Below are positions 12,671-24,374 of a DNA stretch of 64,000 bases, in pieces. This stretch comes from Fremontodendron californicum (Eukaryota; Streptophyta; Magnoliopsida; Malvales; Malvaceae). The translations under genes were made by a program, and so were the position numbers. The notes beneath the pieces are model-generated. The model had not been told where the DNA came from. It ran no database searches and worked only from the letters and a program-made list of their open reading frames with translations. Within the stretch, counting starts at the first letter, position 1. Every line of letters begins with the position of its first letter. Where the stretch lies: the NCBI GenBank assembly GCA_030761205.1, contig JAULJL010000011.1, positions 9,972,501-10,036,500 on the forward strand, given 5' to 3'.

Positions 12671-12950
12671 CACAAACACACAAATTTTTTTCTCTTTCCT
12701 TCCTACCATTTTTTTTTCTTTCTCTACCCTCAACAACCCAAAATAAATAGAGGGGCCCATAAAAAAAAAAAGGGTGACATGGCCACCAATAAAGGGGGCA
12801 ACGTGGCCAACCCAAATTTGTGCAAGAAATTGAAAATTTATCTTATGGATGGTTGTCATCTAGCAATGAATCATGACTCCTAATTTCTAAGAAAAATCAA
12901 TATGGTTTCGACGAACCTTTCGTGGTTACTTTCCTAGTATAATTAATATC
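12670..12950. other. Spacer with A-rich and CT-rich tracts; nothing identified
   Basis: Low-complexity sequence including an A11 run near 12760. No element ends were recognised. Confidence 0.3.
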
Positions 12951-14755
12951 CTTTCATCACTTAATTTGTTTAACCATATTATTACACTCTGACCAAATTA
13001 GTATTTACTCAAATTTGTTTAACCATATTGAGCATGAATTAGTATTTACTCAAATTTGTTTAACCATATTAAGTCTCTGGTTTGCAATTAACTCATTGAA
13101 TAAACTTTAGAACTATTCCAAAATTTTATTACACTCTGACCAGGAATTTTTTAAGTTAATTCTTATATAATGAGATGTTCTCTTGATCACTCAAGGAGAT
13201 GAATCCTCTATTGATTACTATAGCATCTTCATATGATTCATATTATACCAAAAAGTATCTTACTGGAGCATTCATGATTAGAATCATAAGTAGAGTAAAA
13301 TCAAAATATAACACTCTTCATATAAGATCTTTAGTAATCTCAAGTCAAAGGATAACTTATACAACTACTCATGAGAATGTTGCCATAGACATTAAAGGGG
13401 TGTTTGGTATGGGGTGATCATCCGCAAAACGAAGGTGATCTGCATTCAGTTTTACATCACCCTGTTTGTTAACAATTTAAAAGTCCTATGTGGTAGTAAT
13501 CTTAAATCACTGGGGTGATAAGATCACTGTCTTAAGGAGTGATCTAATTCCCATCCAAAAGGATAGGAAACTTTTATCACCATGGGAAAGTAATTTTCTA
13601 TGTTATTTTATTACTAATTTGCCCTAATAATAGCGAAAAAACACTTGTGAAAAACTGCTAGCTAATCTTTAGCGTAGACCTCTAAACTTGGTCAAAAATT
13701 TGTGACTTTTGTGTTTTAAGGTGAAGATAGCAGTAGTTTTGTTGCCTAATATTTTTTGTATTTTATCCTTATTATGGTATAAGTTTTGTGTATTTTTATC
13801 CATAAATATTTTTTGAAAAGCAAAAAACTAAAAATAAAAAAAAAATAACTGAAGAAATATCCGTATAAGAAAAACAAAAAATAATAATTTTTTTTCTTTT
13901 TTAGATTATTTTGGATATTTTGTACTCGATGATCTTTATTTCTTGTAATACCAAATATTATAGTTTAATATCACTAGTGATTTATAATGTTATATCAAAC
14001 ATGGTAATATAAAATCACTAATGATCAAATCACCTTGGTAGTCTTATCACCATGGTAATTAAATCACCACGGTGATCTTGCAAGTGATATCAAACGCTGC
14101 CTAAGTGATTTACCAAATGGCATGCTCATATTGGGTCATGTTTAGAGAACTTGTTCTTGTAAAACGCACTCGCATGTTAGCTTAAGTTTTTTCAAACTTC
14201 AACCTATGAGGTTGATTGCTTGCTTCATAATCAAGAGTATAACCATGTGTCGATCTCAACAACTTTATCAATATCCTATCTTGAGAAAACATCAGCTAGA
14301 AACTATTTAGGAATAATGCTTTTATGCAATAATAATGTCATAATCTCAACTCTTTGTAATTTCCTTGCAAATCATATTTATTCCATGGATTTATCTAAGT
14401 AATGTCAAATATGTGTATAAATTTATGGATAAAAAATACCTTAATTAATAATTATAATGCTTAATATGACATGTATCCCATAGTCACACCGATTGGTCTT
14501 TAAGACATACATTGCACTAATGTCAATCGTCTTAGAATCCAATACCAAACTCATTCATGTGATATTTATGGGATAATGGCATAGTATAAAGGATGTACTA
14601 GATTATCCTTTGTGGGAACTCGTTATACTTTTGTACCATTCTTCTTTATGATCTCTACAATCGAATGATAATGCCTAAATACATGTTTGGTTCTTTCATA
14701 TGAAAAATATATCTTCAAGATGTTATTGGTAGTTCTTTCATTTATACTACCAACA
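12950..14755 (-). mobile_element. Decayed Copia-type LTR, minus strand, related to the LTR at 1390
   Basis: Reading the minus strand from 14755 gives TGTTGGTA and then, in the same order, diverged versions of blocks in the LTR at 1390-3204. These include the matching pieces around 'gtctatgg(a/c)aac(g/a)ttctca', 'atgaa(c/t)catac/tgaagatg' and 'gaggattca'. It is split by a PIF/Harbinger MITE (13396-14101). A roughly 55-bp tandem duplication (around 12965-13075) lies near its inner end. The inner boundary is uncertain. Confidence 0.6.
13396..14101. mobile_element. PIF/Harbinger (Tourist-like) MITE, TAA target duplication
   Basis: Diverged terminal inverted repeats (AGGGGTGTTTGGTAT at the left, complement GGCAGCGTTTGATAT at the right; 10 of 15 match) are flanked by TAA at 13393-13395 and 14102-14104. 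Copies of a GTGATC/GATCAC word lie inside both ends. It is non-coding, about 706 bp, and sits inside the minus-strand Copia LTR. Confidence 0.65.
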
Positions 14756-15470
14756 TGTATGGTTAATGAATGGAATAGAGAGAGAATGGAATAACCATCA
14801 ATGAGAATAGAATAGAGATGAAATAGATATTACATAATTTGGTTAATAGAATGTAATAGATGATGAATACTTTTGGTTAGTTAAAACAATGTTAAATAAT
14901 ATGTAAAGAATAAGTGTAAAAGTATTGTTTTACCTTTCAATTAAATAATAAGATTTTATTTATAAAAATTAAAATTTAATTTTTATTCTCTTATAAAATA
15001 TTATTAATATATTTAAAAATATCATTATTTTAAAATATTATTTATATTAACATATTATATTTAAAAATATATTTAATATATTATGTTTAAAATAATATTT
15101 TAAATATTATATTTTAAATATGTTTAAATTAATATTTTATTTTTAATAATATGTTAAAAGTAATATTTAAAATTATATTTAAAAATAATATTTAAAAACA
15201 TAGTAAAAACAATATTTTAATATAATATATTAAATTATTATTTTAAAAATAATATTTTAATAATATTTAAACTTTAATAATATTGAAAAATATTTTATAT
15301 TTTATATTTAAAATATATATTTAATTTTTTTTGTTAAACCCAAAAATTTTCCCTCATTTTCTCCTTTCTCTCTCTTTACAACTAAAATTTCAACTATATT
15401 AAACCCAAAATCAAAAACCACCGCATTTTTAAAATTTTGACAATCGTCGCCGCTCACCTATTGCGTCTTT
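14756..15470. other. Very AT-rich spacer; possible MITE-like start
   Basis: The first 130 bases (GGTTAATGAATGGAATAGAG type) recall a repeat near 18040-18130. From 14940 to 15350 it is almost pure A/T. No gene is seen. Confidence 0.3.
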
Positions 15471-15473
15471 TTA

Positions 15474-15851
15474 GGCCTCGTTTAGCATTGCTTATGGCAC
15501 AGCTTTTGAGGTCAAAAGCTGCTTTTCACCGCAAACGCAATGCTAAACAGATAAAAAAAATTGGCTTCTGCTGTTGAAACCATGGTTTGAAAAGCCAAAC
15601 CAAAAAGCCAAAAAATATAGCTTTTGGGCTTTAAAAGCTGGCTTTTGGATAAAATGACTTTATTATCCTCACATCTCTACACTTTTATTATTTTAAACAT
15701 ATCTTTTTTTGACATTTCAATTTCCTACAACACTTTTTCACAGCAATACTAAACATTTAAAAGTTTTTTCACCACACTTTATAAACACACTTTTTTCAAC
15801 TCAAGCTTTTTTCAACCCAAGCTTTTTCCAACAGCAATGCTAAACTAGGCC
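15474..15851. mobile_element. Tourist-like MITE, TTA target duplication (copy 1)
   Basis: Inverted ends GGCCTCGTTTAGCATTGC and GCAATGCTAAACTAGGCC are flanked by TTA at 15471-15473 and 15852-15854. It is 378 bp and non-coding. A second, closely similar copy lies at 36195-36570, and the two share nearly all internal sequence. Confidence 0.85.
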
Positions 15852-15854
15852 TTA

Positions 15855-17300
15855 ATCTCAAAATTTCACCACAAGTCACTTTTGACCTCCTCGTTACGAT
15901 TCTTTACTTAATTTTTCATAAATCAATCCCAAAAAATGATCTAATAGAATTACTATCTATAATCTATATAAAAATATAAATATGGAGAATCTTTTAAACT
16001 AACGAAAATACCTATTATTATTCATTATATTACTAATTTGTCATTTTTTATATTTTTATTAATAAAATTTATCTAATTTATAAATAAGAATTCTAATTCT
16101 ATTGGAAGACTTTAGTTAAATGAATTTATTTGATAATAAATAAAAAATAAGTTAAAATTTACATTGAATTACTTTATCTTCAAAGTTAATTATAACTTTT
16201 CAGTATTAATTAACTTTAAAAAGTAAAAAAAAAAAAAAGTTACATTAATCTATTTTAAATCATAATGCAAATTTTGATTATTTATAAAATATATAACTTT
16301 CTGTTAAGTATATAAATTTTTTTTATAAATAAATAAGTTTTTATATATAAATATTTTATATTATAAATAATAATAAGATTTATTTCATTTTTATTTATGA
16401 TTTTGTATTATAAATATTAATAAAAGTTATCATTGAAAATTTCAATATCATGATATTTTTTTTAAAATTATTAGAACATTTTAAATAATGTTTTTAACAA
16501 TTAAATATAATAAAATAATATTTTATTTTATTAATTTAAATTTTATGAATTTCTATCATTTTACTATTAGTTATTCTTTATTTATGATTTTATTTTAGTT
16601 TACCAATCTTATAATTTTCTTAAATTAATGTCAATTAATGAATGATGGATTATTTTCAAAGTATTTATTATCTATCATGATTGGCTTATAACCCTACTAT
16701 ATATAGTTTTAATATACTTCTATCAAAAACTTTATTAATTTTTTTGGAAAATTTAAATAGTCAAACTTAATACGACTTAATATAGGTGTTACTTTTATCC
16801 TACAAAAGTGGTGTTAGGTTTAGATTAAAAACTTTATACCTGAGAGATAAGTTAAAATTTTCAAAATAGCAGTGTTATCATTTAGGAAAATATTACAATA
16901 TATTTAAAGATAAATTGTTTGTCAATTTCTCTATTTATTTTAGTAATTATAATTTGTCTTTATTTATTGCTTTTAGTTACCTTTTTGTATTAACGGTTTA
17001 GTTTGTTTTGCATCATTTTTTTTGTTGGTTGATTGATTAATAATCTCAATGTAGTGATTTTATTTTGAAATATATTTAGTCGTAACATATTAGTAGTACT
17101 ATTTATCAATGGGCCTAAGGTAATGAAACAAATATATGAAATTAAATGTGTATTAGATTATATAGGTGAAATTACGTGATCTTATAATATCTTGAAAAAT
17201 CTTTCATTTTTAAAAAATTTAATCAATTTATAAAAATTATCGTTCTTATTAAATTGACATTTTACCATCCAAAAAGCATGTCAAATAATTTGTTACAAAA
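15855..17300. other. AT-rich spacer; nothing identified
   Basis: No conserved frame and no element ends were recognised in about 1.4 kb. Confidence 0.4.
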
Positions 17301-17312
17301 TGTATTTTCTTA

Positions 17313-17818
17313 GGATAATTTACATTCTGAATCACTGAACTTAGTATCAACTTTCATGTAGATCACAAACCTTTAATTTCATTAAATTATATCACTGAAC
17401 TTCTATTATTAATAAATTAAGTTACTTATACTAACTCTGTTAAGTAATTCTAACTGAAAATCTGATTGAGCATACATACCATGCCTAGCTAACATTTTAG
17501 GTAAAAAAAAATTTCATGCTGCCATCTTAGGATCCATTGTAGAAAGGAAAACAGACGGTTTCATCGGCCAATTTTTTTTTAGGGTTTTCTCAAAGTTTCA
17601 ATTTGAGTAAATTATTAGGAAAATTAGTGTTTCTATCCGCTAATAAGCATGTATGAATGCTGAATCAAATTTTTTCGTTAAAATTATTTAATAGAATTAG
17701 CATAAGTGACATAATTTATTAATAATAGAAATTCAGTGATGTAATTTGATAAAATTAAAGATCTATGACTTATATGAAAATTAAATTTAAGTTCGGTGAC
17801 CCAAAAAGTAAATTACCC
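17313..17818. mobile_element. MULE-type MITE with a perfect 9-bp target duplication
   Basis: The two arms of about 140 bp are inverted repeats of each other (outer GGATAATTTAC... against ...GTAAATTACCC, inner AATCACTGAACTTA words). The flanks carry the identical 9-mer ATTTTCTTA at 17304-17312 and 17819-17827. It is non-coding, 506 bp. A lone right arm of the same family is at about 25043-25211. Confidence 0.85.
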
Positions 17819-18019
17819 ATTTTCTTACCATGTTATCTTTTACTAAAGATTTGTTTATGTAATTGTTAGATATTTGATTTACAAAAAATTAAAATTGCTT
17901 GCATCTCTTAAAAATGAAATTATGATATACAATATGATAATTATTTTCATAATTTTTATTATTAAACATAAATTATTTAACAAATATAAGATAATTAACA
18001 TGTAACATCAATGCATTTA

Positions 18020-19034
18020 AAACAATGATTAGTATTCTTTAAAAGCACGGATATGGTTATTCATGGTTATTAAGGAATAACTCATTCTTTAAAATAGCTA
18101 TTCCTTGTTAAAAACCAAATGATGGAATATTCATCCCATGCAAAATAGACCCAGAATTCCATCCAATCAAATATAGCATAAAAGTTTCCTCCGTAAAATC
18201 ATGGTTTTTTAAGTCATTCCTCTATAAACTTATTGCTAATCATTACATGTAGTAGAGATTCACGTTACGTTGCTACTTTAGCAATGGGAACAATCATAGA
18301 AAAGTTAATTGTATTATGTTGCTACTACAGCAATGGGAACAAAAAACCTGTTATTCTTCCAATGGCAGACAAGAAAAATCATAGAAACCTGTTACAGACA
18401 GTAAAAAAGGAACATTGTTTCACCATGAAATATCAAATACACAACAGTTGAAGACTTTTCAAATGATCTCATGGGAGACACTGGATAGATCTGAAATTAT
18501 TGGTCACGACAAGAAAATGATATGTAAAAATTAATTAAAGCACGACAAAAAAAAAAATCACGGACACACGAATACATGAACATATCAAAATCTATATAAT
18601 ATAAATTATTAGCACGTCAAAATTATATAAATATAAAACACTTTAAACATGATTATGACCCCAAAAAAATACGAACACGATACGAATATACGAATTATCA
18701 TGTCTACACATGGATGATAAGCAATCAGTTACAAACAATAGCAATCTGTCTTTTCAATTATGTATTGAAATTAATGTGAATGTTACTGGAATAGTTCTTT
18801 TGCTAAAGTAATTTCCAGGTCCCTGAAGCTCTTGCCTTTTGAAATCTTTAAGAGACTTCACTTTTTTAAGTCTTCAAACTTGACGACAAAGACTTGAGAA
18901 GTTCCATTTCAACCATGCGATGTCCTTAAAAGACGTTGTGTTTATCAATTATCTCCGTTGTCTAAAATGCCATTCAGTGCACATTTTCTTTTTTCATCAA
19001 AGAGTTCAGGACGTAAAACGATTGAGAAATTGTT
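18020..19034 (+). promoter_or_regulatory. 5' flank of RLP copy A (paralogous to 25330-26050)
   Basis: This aligns with the 5' flank of copy B over most of its length, including CCAGAATTCCATCCAATCAA and the AGACGTTGTGTTTATCAATT block just before the transcription start area. The TATA box of copy B (TATAAATG) reads TAAAATG here at about 18962, so the core promoter is damaged. A hAT-like MITE (18486-18706) sits in it. Confidence 0.7.
18486..18706. mobile_element. hAT-like MITE in the flank of RLP copy A
   Basis: It starts TAGATCTGAAAT and its right end complement is TAGACATGATAAT. The flanks CACTGGA (left) and CACATGGA (right) look like an 8-bp target duplication with a one-base indel. The corresponding place in copy B (about 25740) lacks it. 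The inside is cacga/acgaa words shared with other copies in the window. Confidence 0.55.
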
Positions 19035-19605
19035 ATGGGCTCACCTTTGTATTTCTCCATTTCAATAAGCTTGCTTTATTTGCTCTTCCTGTTTTTTCTT
19101 GTTTCTTCAGTACAGCCATTGTGCCACCCTGATGAACGCTCAGCATTATTGCAGTTCAACGAAAGCTTTGTCACAATAACTCTGCCTCAAGTACATCAAT
19201 AAGATGCCTATCTCATAACCACCTCCGAGGGCCCATACCTCAAGGAACACAATTTAGTACATTTGCTACTGATTCTTTTGATGCAAATTCGGTGACTGCT
19301 ACGGTGAGAACTTTCACCATGATAACTTCTTGGATAAATAGTTAAAACTAGAGAATTACAAAAAACATTGATGATAAAAAATATTATTTGTTATAACTAT
19401 AACAAAAATTTTATTAAAATGAAAGAAATATTAAAAATTGATTAAATAAGATATTGTCATTAAATTTATTCATGAATCAAGTTATTTATCAAGTTTATGA
19501 GTTTGGCTAATTCGAAAATAAATTTGTTAAACTTGACCCAATTTATAATATTATTTTATTAAGAAATATTTTTTTTTTATTTTAATAAACTTATCACATG
19601 CATGT

Positions 19606-19825
19606 AGATTTAATAATCCGTGTATTCGTATCGTATTCGTGTTATTTTTCATGTCATAATCGTGTTTATGTTGTTATATGTTTATATATTTTGACACGTT
19701 AATAATTCGTGTTATATAGATATATTCGTGTATTTGTATCTTGTTCGTGTAATTTTTTTGTATCATGTTGTATTTTGTATCGTATTTTAGTTATTTTTCT
19801 TGTATCGTGTCCAACATTGTCAATA
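19606..19825 (+). mobile_element. hAT-like MITE remnant nested in the MULE-like insertion
   Basis: It starts TAGATTTAATAATCCGTGTA and runs through cgtgt/cgtat words, the complement of the 18486-18706 family. The right end is unclear. Confidence 0.4.
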
Positions 19826-20101
19826 TGTTGATTTTAGTGGATAAATTTTTTTAAAATTTTAACCTATTTTATTTTAATGGTAAAACTATACAAATATTAT
19901 ATATTTTTCTAAACTCATTCAAGTATAAAATAATTTTTTTCCCAAATTAGACTTACCCACAAAGCAAGTTTTGGACAAATTTTTTGAGTTTGGACTCAAC
20001 TTGATATATTATTTATTTATAAATAATTAATTAATTTTATTAAAAAAGTATATTTAAAATATTAAAATATTAATATTCAACTAATTTTATATTTTAAATA
20101 A

Positions 20102-20281
20102 TACTTTTGCAACCATGAAGAATTCTCCAAACAAATGATCCAGGATGATATCAAGTCGCCAATTTGTGGGGATTCGATGATAAACTCCAATGTGTTAGCA
20201 ATGGGCACTTTGGACCCGAGGTTGCTCCAGAGTCAGTCTACCTTGCACTACCAGCCAGTTAATCTACCTGCCTGTGGCTAA
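20102..20281 (+). pseudogene. Captured gene fragment of unknown origin (59 open codons then TAA)
   Basis: An open stretch with ordinary codon use and about 45% GC stands out in DNA that is otherwise about 20% GC. The predicted end contains SKQMIQDDIKSP, NSNVLAMGTLDPRLLQ and YQPVNLPACG before the stop. I do not recognise the protein. It has no start codon near its left edge and probably represents the last exon of some gene picked up by the surrounding MULE-like element. That origin is an inference. Confidence 0.4.
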
Positions 20282-20825
20282 TTATGTAGTAATAAATTGT
20301 TATATAGATCAGTAATACTACTAGTTCCAAATTTTTAAAAAAATAATAATACTTTTGCAATATTAAAAATTTTTAATATTAATATACACATATTTTTTAA
20401 TATTTTAAATGATATTATTATTAAAAAAAAATAGTATTATTATTATAAATATTATACTAATATTTGAGTACTAAATCTCATTATTAATAATAGATCTATT
20501 TTTTAAATGATTTTAATATAATTTAAACTATTTTTAAAATATCAGTTTTAATTTTTTTAATAAAATTTTTTGTCATGATACATAATTAGTAAATAGATTT
20601 TAAATATTAACATTTTTTGTAATTTTCTTGTGATAGCAAAACTTATGAGACAAGTGTGTGGTTGTGATTTTTTATATCAAATCTAAAGACTAGAATTTAA
20701 AGTGTTCTCATAGTTTCAATTTTAAAGTTCTCATTATAGCTGCAAATTCAGGATTATGTGGAAGTCCTTTATCAAATAAATGTGGAACTCCTGAAGCCCC
20801 ATTGCCACCTTTAAACTCTGGTGAA

Positions 20826-21328
20826 TAGGGATGGCAAAACCCGATCCGACCGATGGATTTCGAACCGATCCGATCCGAATGGAGAGGTTTTTTTTTTTTG
20901 AACAATGGAGGCGGGGCGGGGCGGGGCGGTTTTTTTTGTCTGAAAGGCGGGGATGGAGCAGTTGTGGTAATTGCCTGCTCCGCACCGCCCCGCCCCGAAT
21001 AGTGAAATTACAATTTTACCCTTACATATTTAGCTTTTAAATGAATAATAAAATAATATAATTAAACTTATTATTTTTATGTTTATATTTAATTTATTTT
21101 TAAAATGCTTTATTATTTTAAAAAAATAAAAATAATTAATAAATATCAAATGGGGCGGAGCGGGGCGGGGCGGTTATGGATGTAACCGACATCCATGGAG
21201 GTGGTAGTGGTATTGAAATTTCAACATCCATGGCGGAGCGGGGCGGGGCGGGGCGCGGAGCAGTACAATGGCGGGGCGGGGGCGGATACTGCAAAATCCG
21301 CCCCTGCCCCGCTCCATTGCCATCCCTA
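20826..21328. mobile_element. GC-rich hAT-type MITE with a perfect 8-bp target duplication
   Basis: The terminal inverted repeat TAGGGATGGCAA/TTGCCATCCCTA is flanked by CTGGTGAA at 20818-20825 and 21329-21336. Copy B has CTGGTGAA once at the matching place. The ends carry GGGGCGGGGC runs that pair with each other. Open frames inside are compositional artefacts. A second member is at 41497-42023. Confidence 0.9.
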
Positions 21329-21450
21329 CTGGTGAAGGTCAAGGCATTGGTAGTGCTTTTGAGTTTGGCTGGAAAGTAGTTGCCATAGGATATGGAGCTG
21401 GACTAATCATAGGAATGGTTGTTGGCTTCAAATCTTTAGGCCTCTATTGA

Positions 21451-22015
21451 TCATGAATGTTTTCCCAATAAGAAGTGAGAATAAGTGGCATAGATTTTGA
21501 TTTTTTTTTTTTTTTTTTTGTAAGATAGATTTTGAGTCTATATACCTATATTTTATATCTATACTATTTATGACTAAATTTAATGTTACAAGTCAAATGA
21601 TATAAACTCAATTGATGAAAATATAAAATAAGTCAAATATAATCATAACATTTTTATTTTTTTTAAATTTCATATACATATAATTTTTTTTAAAATACTT
21701 ATTTATTCTTAAAAAACTACCCACTTTATCAAAAAATTATTCACTTCGCCAAAAAAATTACCAACTTATAAAACTATTCACTTTTTTTACTTTTAATTTT
21801 TTTTCAAATTTTTTTTTCACCCACATGGGTGTGTCAAATTCTAGTAAGTATATAAAGTGTTTGATGGAATTAGTGTACTCACGAGTTAAATAACATCAAC
21901 TCAATTGATAAATTTATAAATAAAAAAAAAAACAAATAAACTTATTATAAAATATAAAATTAAAGATATACTCATCTTCTCATTATAAAAAATAATTATC
22001 CATTGAAAAAAAAAA
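21451..22015. other. 3' flank of RLP copy A with a Helitron-like 3' end
   Basis: This is the paralog of 34280-34530. At 21818-21844 a hairpin CACCCA/TGGGTG is followed by nine bases and CTAG then T, a Helitron 3' terminus on the plus strand. A related but eroded end lies at about 22836-22870 (CACCCAC, GAGTGTGACAATTCTAA). Confidence 0.45.
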
Positions 22016-22743
22016 GATTAATGGGCAAATTTACCATTATACTATAGTTGGATATTAAAATTTGTCACTATTCTTTACTTTGATTGATATTTGCCATTGT
22101 ACATTTGAGATTAAAGGTAAATTTACCACTATACTTCAACTCAATATTGAATTTTGTCACTTTACTTTTGTTTGATTGAATTTTGCCACTAAATTTTAAT
22201 TTTTGATTAATTTTGCCACTCAGTTTTAATTTTGAATAGTTTGAAGATAAAATTTAATAAAAAAATATTTTTCAAATATTTTATTTTAATAACTAACAAT
22301 AATTAATTAATTAAAATATCCAAAATTAAAAAATTAACATAGAACGTTTATTTTATAAAAAACTAAATTTAATTTTTTTTTTATTTTTTCAAGTCTTTCT
22401 TTCATAAAATAAAAATTCTATGCTAATTTTTTAATATCTTTTATAAATTTATTTATTGTTGTTAGTTATTAAACTGAAATATTTGAAGGAAGATTTTTTT
22501 GTTAAATTTTGTTTTCAAATCATCTAAAATCAATATTGAGTGACAAAATTCAATAAAAAATCAAAGTTGAGTGAAAACATTCAATCAAAAATTAAAAGTT
22601 AGTTGCAAAATTCAATCAAATAAAATTAGAATGGCAAATTTGCCCGTAATCTCAAAATACAATGGTAAATATTAATCAAAATAAAGTATAGCGGCAAATT
22701 TCAATATCTACAAATAATATAGTGACAAATTTATCCTTTAACC
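22016..22743. mobile_element. Foldback MULE-like MITE with arms of about 300 bp
   Basis: The left half (GATTAATGGGCAAATTTACC...) and the complement of the right half (GGTTAAAGGATAAATTTGTC...) align over about 300 bases, including repeated 'ttgccact' words. Copy B lacks the insert, with AAAAAGAAAT at the matching point. The flanks are poly-A on both sides, so the exact target duplication cannot be told. Confidence 0.65.
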
Positions 22744-24010
22744 AAAAAAAACTACCCACTCTTTTTTAAAACTGCCCACATTTATTTTGAATATTATTCT
22801 CTTTCAAAACATTTTATTTTTTTAAATCAACATTTTTTTCACCCACAAAGTGAGTGTGACAATTCTAATAGATTAAAAGAATCTCAAATTGTGAACCATA
22901 ATTTTTTATTTCTATATTCTCTTTTTAAAATTTTTATGGATAAATATTTTTTTTAAATGAACAAATGTAAATTAATCTAATTTGACTTTTTATTTATTGC
23001 ATTTTTAGATAGAAGAAAGAAAATAAATATATTATAATGTTTTTTTAAATCCATTCAACCATAATAATTAATTTCATAGTAAAATAATCATAGCCATTTA
23101 AATAATAATAAATATTCAAAATTAGAAAAAGAAATATAAAAAAGAAATCAATGCAAAATGAAAGGAAAATGATTAAAAATACATTAATTTTAAAGTATAA
23201 TAATAACTGCTATTAATTTAAATACTAAATAATGTAAAATTTTGTTATCAATAAATATATCATCACAAATAAAATTGATATGATGGATTATTTACATTTA
23301 AATAAAAAAATAATAATTTAGTATCATTGCATTGGAGTTTAAATTAGAGGTGATCATGGGTCGGGTCGGGCCGCGGCCCGATTTTTTTTTTTTCTCTGCC
23401 CAGGCTCGGCCCTGGGTAGTCCAAGCCCGCCCGTTTAAGCTCGAAACACTGTTCATTGGAATAAAAAAAATATATTTTTTATTTTTTTTATAATTAAAAT
23501 TAAATAAAATAATATTATTATAATAAAAACTACTGTTCCGGGCCGGGCCGGCCCGGAACATAAAATATCCTGCCTAGGCCCGGCCCGTGAGCAGGTCTAG
23601 TTTAAATACTTAAATAATTTTTTTATTGAAATTGAAAAATTATATTTTTTTCATTGACTTGAAAATATATAATTTTATTATTTGTAAATTGTAAGTTATA
23701 ATTTAACCATTATATTATTTATTATTTAAGTAAAGAGTATTGGTTAATATATTAATTTCAAGAAATATTAAGATTAATTTGTTTTTTATTAAAATTAATT
23801 GAAATATAATGTATCACGTGAGTTGTTTGCTAATGAATTAATATTATATTTATAATAATCATTTTATTTTCTAAAAATATTGTTATAAATAATATTACTA
23901 ATAACGTGGATTAAAATTTATATGAAATATAAAAAATTAAAAAATATATTTCATTTGTATCAATTTAAAAAAAATATATTACTACACCTATTTATAGTGA
24001 TCTTTTATTG
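22744..24010. other. 3' flank of RLP copy A (paralogous to 34555-35515)
   Basis: It aligns with the downstream flank of copy B up to about 24008, apart from the hAT MITE at 23345-23599. No gene is seen. Confidence 0.6.
23345..23599. mobile_element. hAT-type MITE with a perfect 8-bp target duplication and a visible empty site
   Basis: The ends TAGAGGTGATCATGGG and (complement) TAGACCTGCTCACGGG are flanked by GTTTAAAT at 23337-23344 and 23600-23607. The paralogous position near 35097 reads GGAGTTTAAATACTT without the insert. It is 255 bp with GGGCC-rich ends. Confidence 0.9.
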
Positions 24011-24084
24011 AATTTTTATTTATTTATTTATTAAAGCACTGACTCCACGAGGAGTATAGAGGGCATCTATATCTAAAACATATA

Positions 24085-24374
24085 CAAGATTGACTACATA
24101 GCTTATATTGTATGACATGTGTTCTTTTTAGGATATGGTCGAAAATTTTTTAAATTATTCAAGATATTTATAACCAAAAAAAATAAACAATATTTTTAGT
24201 AAATAAAAAAATAAAACTAAATATATATAAAATTGACTACAGGTCTCTTTATATGACATGTGTCCTCTTTAGGACATGGTTGAAATTTTTTAAATTGTTC
24301 AAAATATTTATGACAAATCAATAAAATAAATAACATTCTTGGCAAATAAAAAAATAAAATAAATGTTTCAATTC
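24085..24374. repeat. Tandem duplication, two units of about 143 bp
   Basis: The blocks starting ATTGACTAC at 24089 and 24232 align through TATGACATGTGT, TTTAGGA(T/C)ATGGT and AATAAAAAAATAAAA. They are non-coding. The surrounding 24010-25040 is AT-rich with nothing else recognised. Confidence 0.65.

Larger units (their letters stand above)
19292..20740. mobile_element. MULE-like insertion in RLP copy A, perfect 9-bp target duplication; Pack-MULE candidate
   Basis: TGCAAATTC occurs on both sides (19283-19291 and 20741-20749), and the intact sequence of copy B has it once. The termini share a GAGAACTTT block in inverted orientation (about 19306 and about 20727), but the outermost bases match poorly. 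Inside are a 19606-19825 hAT-like remnant and an open frame at 20102-20281 that is GC-richer than its surroundings. No transposase is visible. Confidence 0.6.
19035..21450 (+). pseudogene. RLP copy A: gutted leucine-rich-repeat receptor-like protein
   Basis: Only the two ends remain. The start (19035) gives a signal peptide and the CHPDERSALLQ beginning of the LRR N-terminal cap, nearly identical to copy B. It breaks at a one-base deletion after residue about 50. Then nearly all LRRs are missing and the sequence jumps (about 19205) to the last LRR and the RGPIPQGTQFSTFATDSFDAN segment. A 1449-bp insertion (19292-20740) and a 503-bp hAT MITE (20826-21328) split the rest. The final piece (21337-21450) encodes the transmembrane helix and short tail. 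Known of the family: such plasma-membrane receptors lack a kinase and detect microbial or developmental signals with co-receptors such as SOBIR1. This copy cannot make a receptor. Confidence 0.85.

Noticed and set aside
20831..21450. Overlapping glycine/proline/arginine-rich open frames on both strands
   Set aside because: They lie in the GC-rich inverted ends of a hAT MITE. Frames open on both strands from GGGGC runs are compositional.
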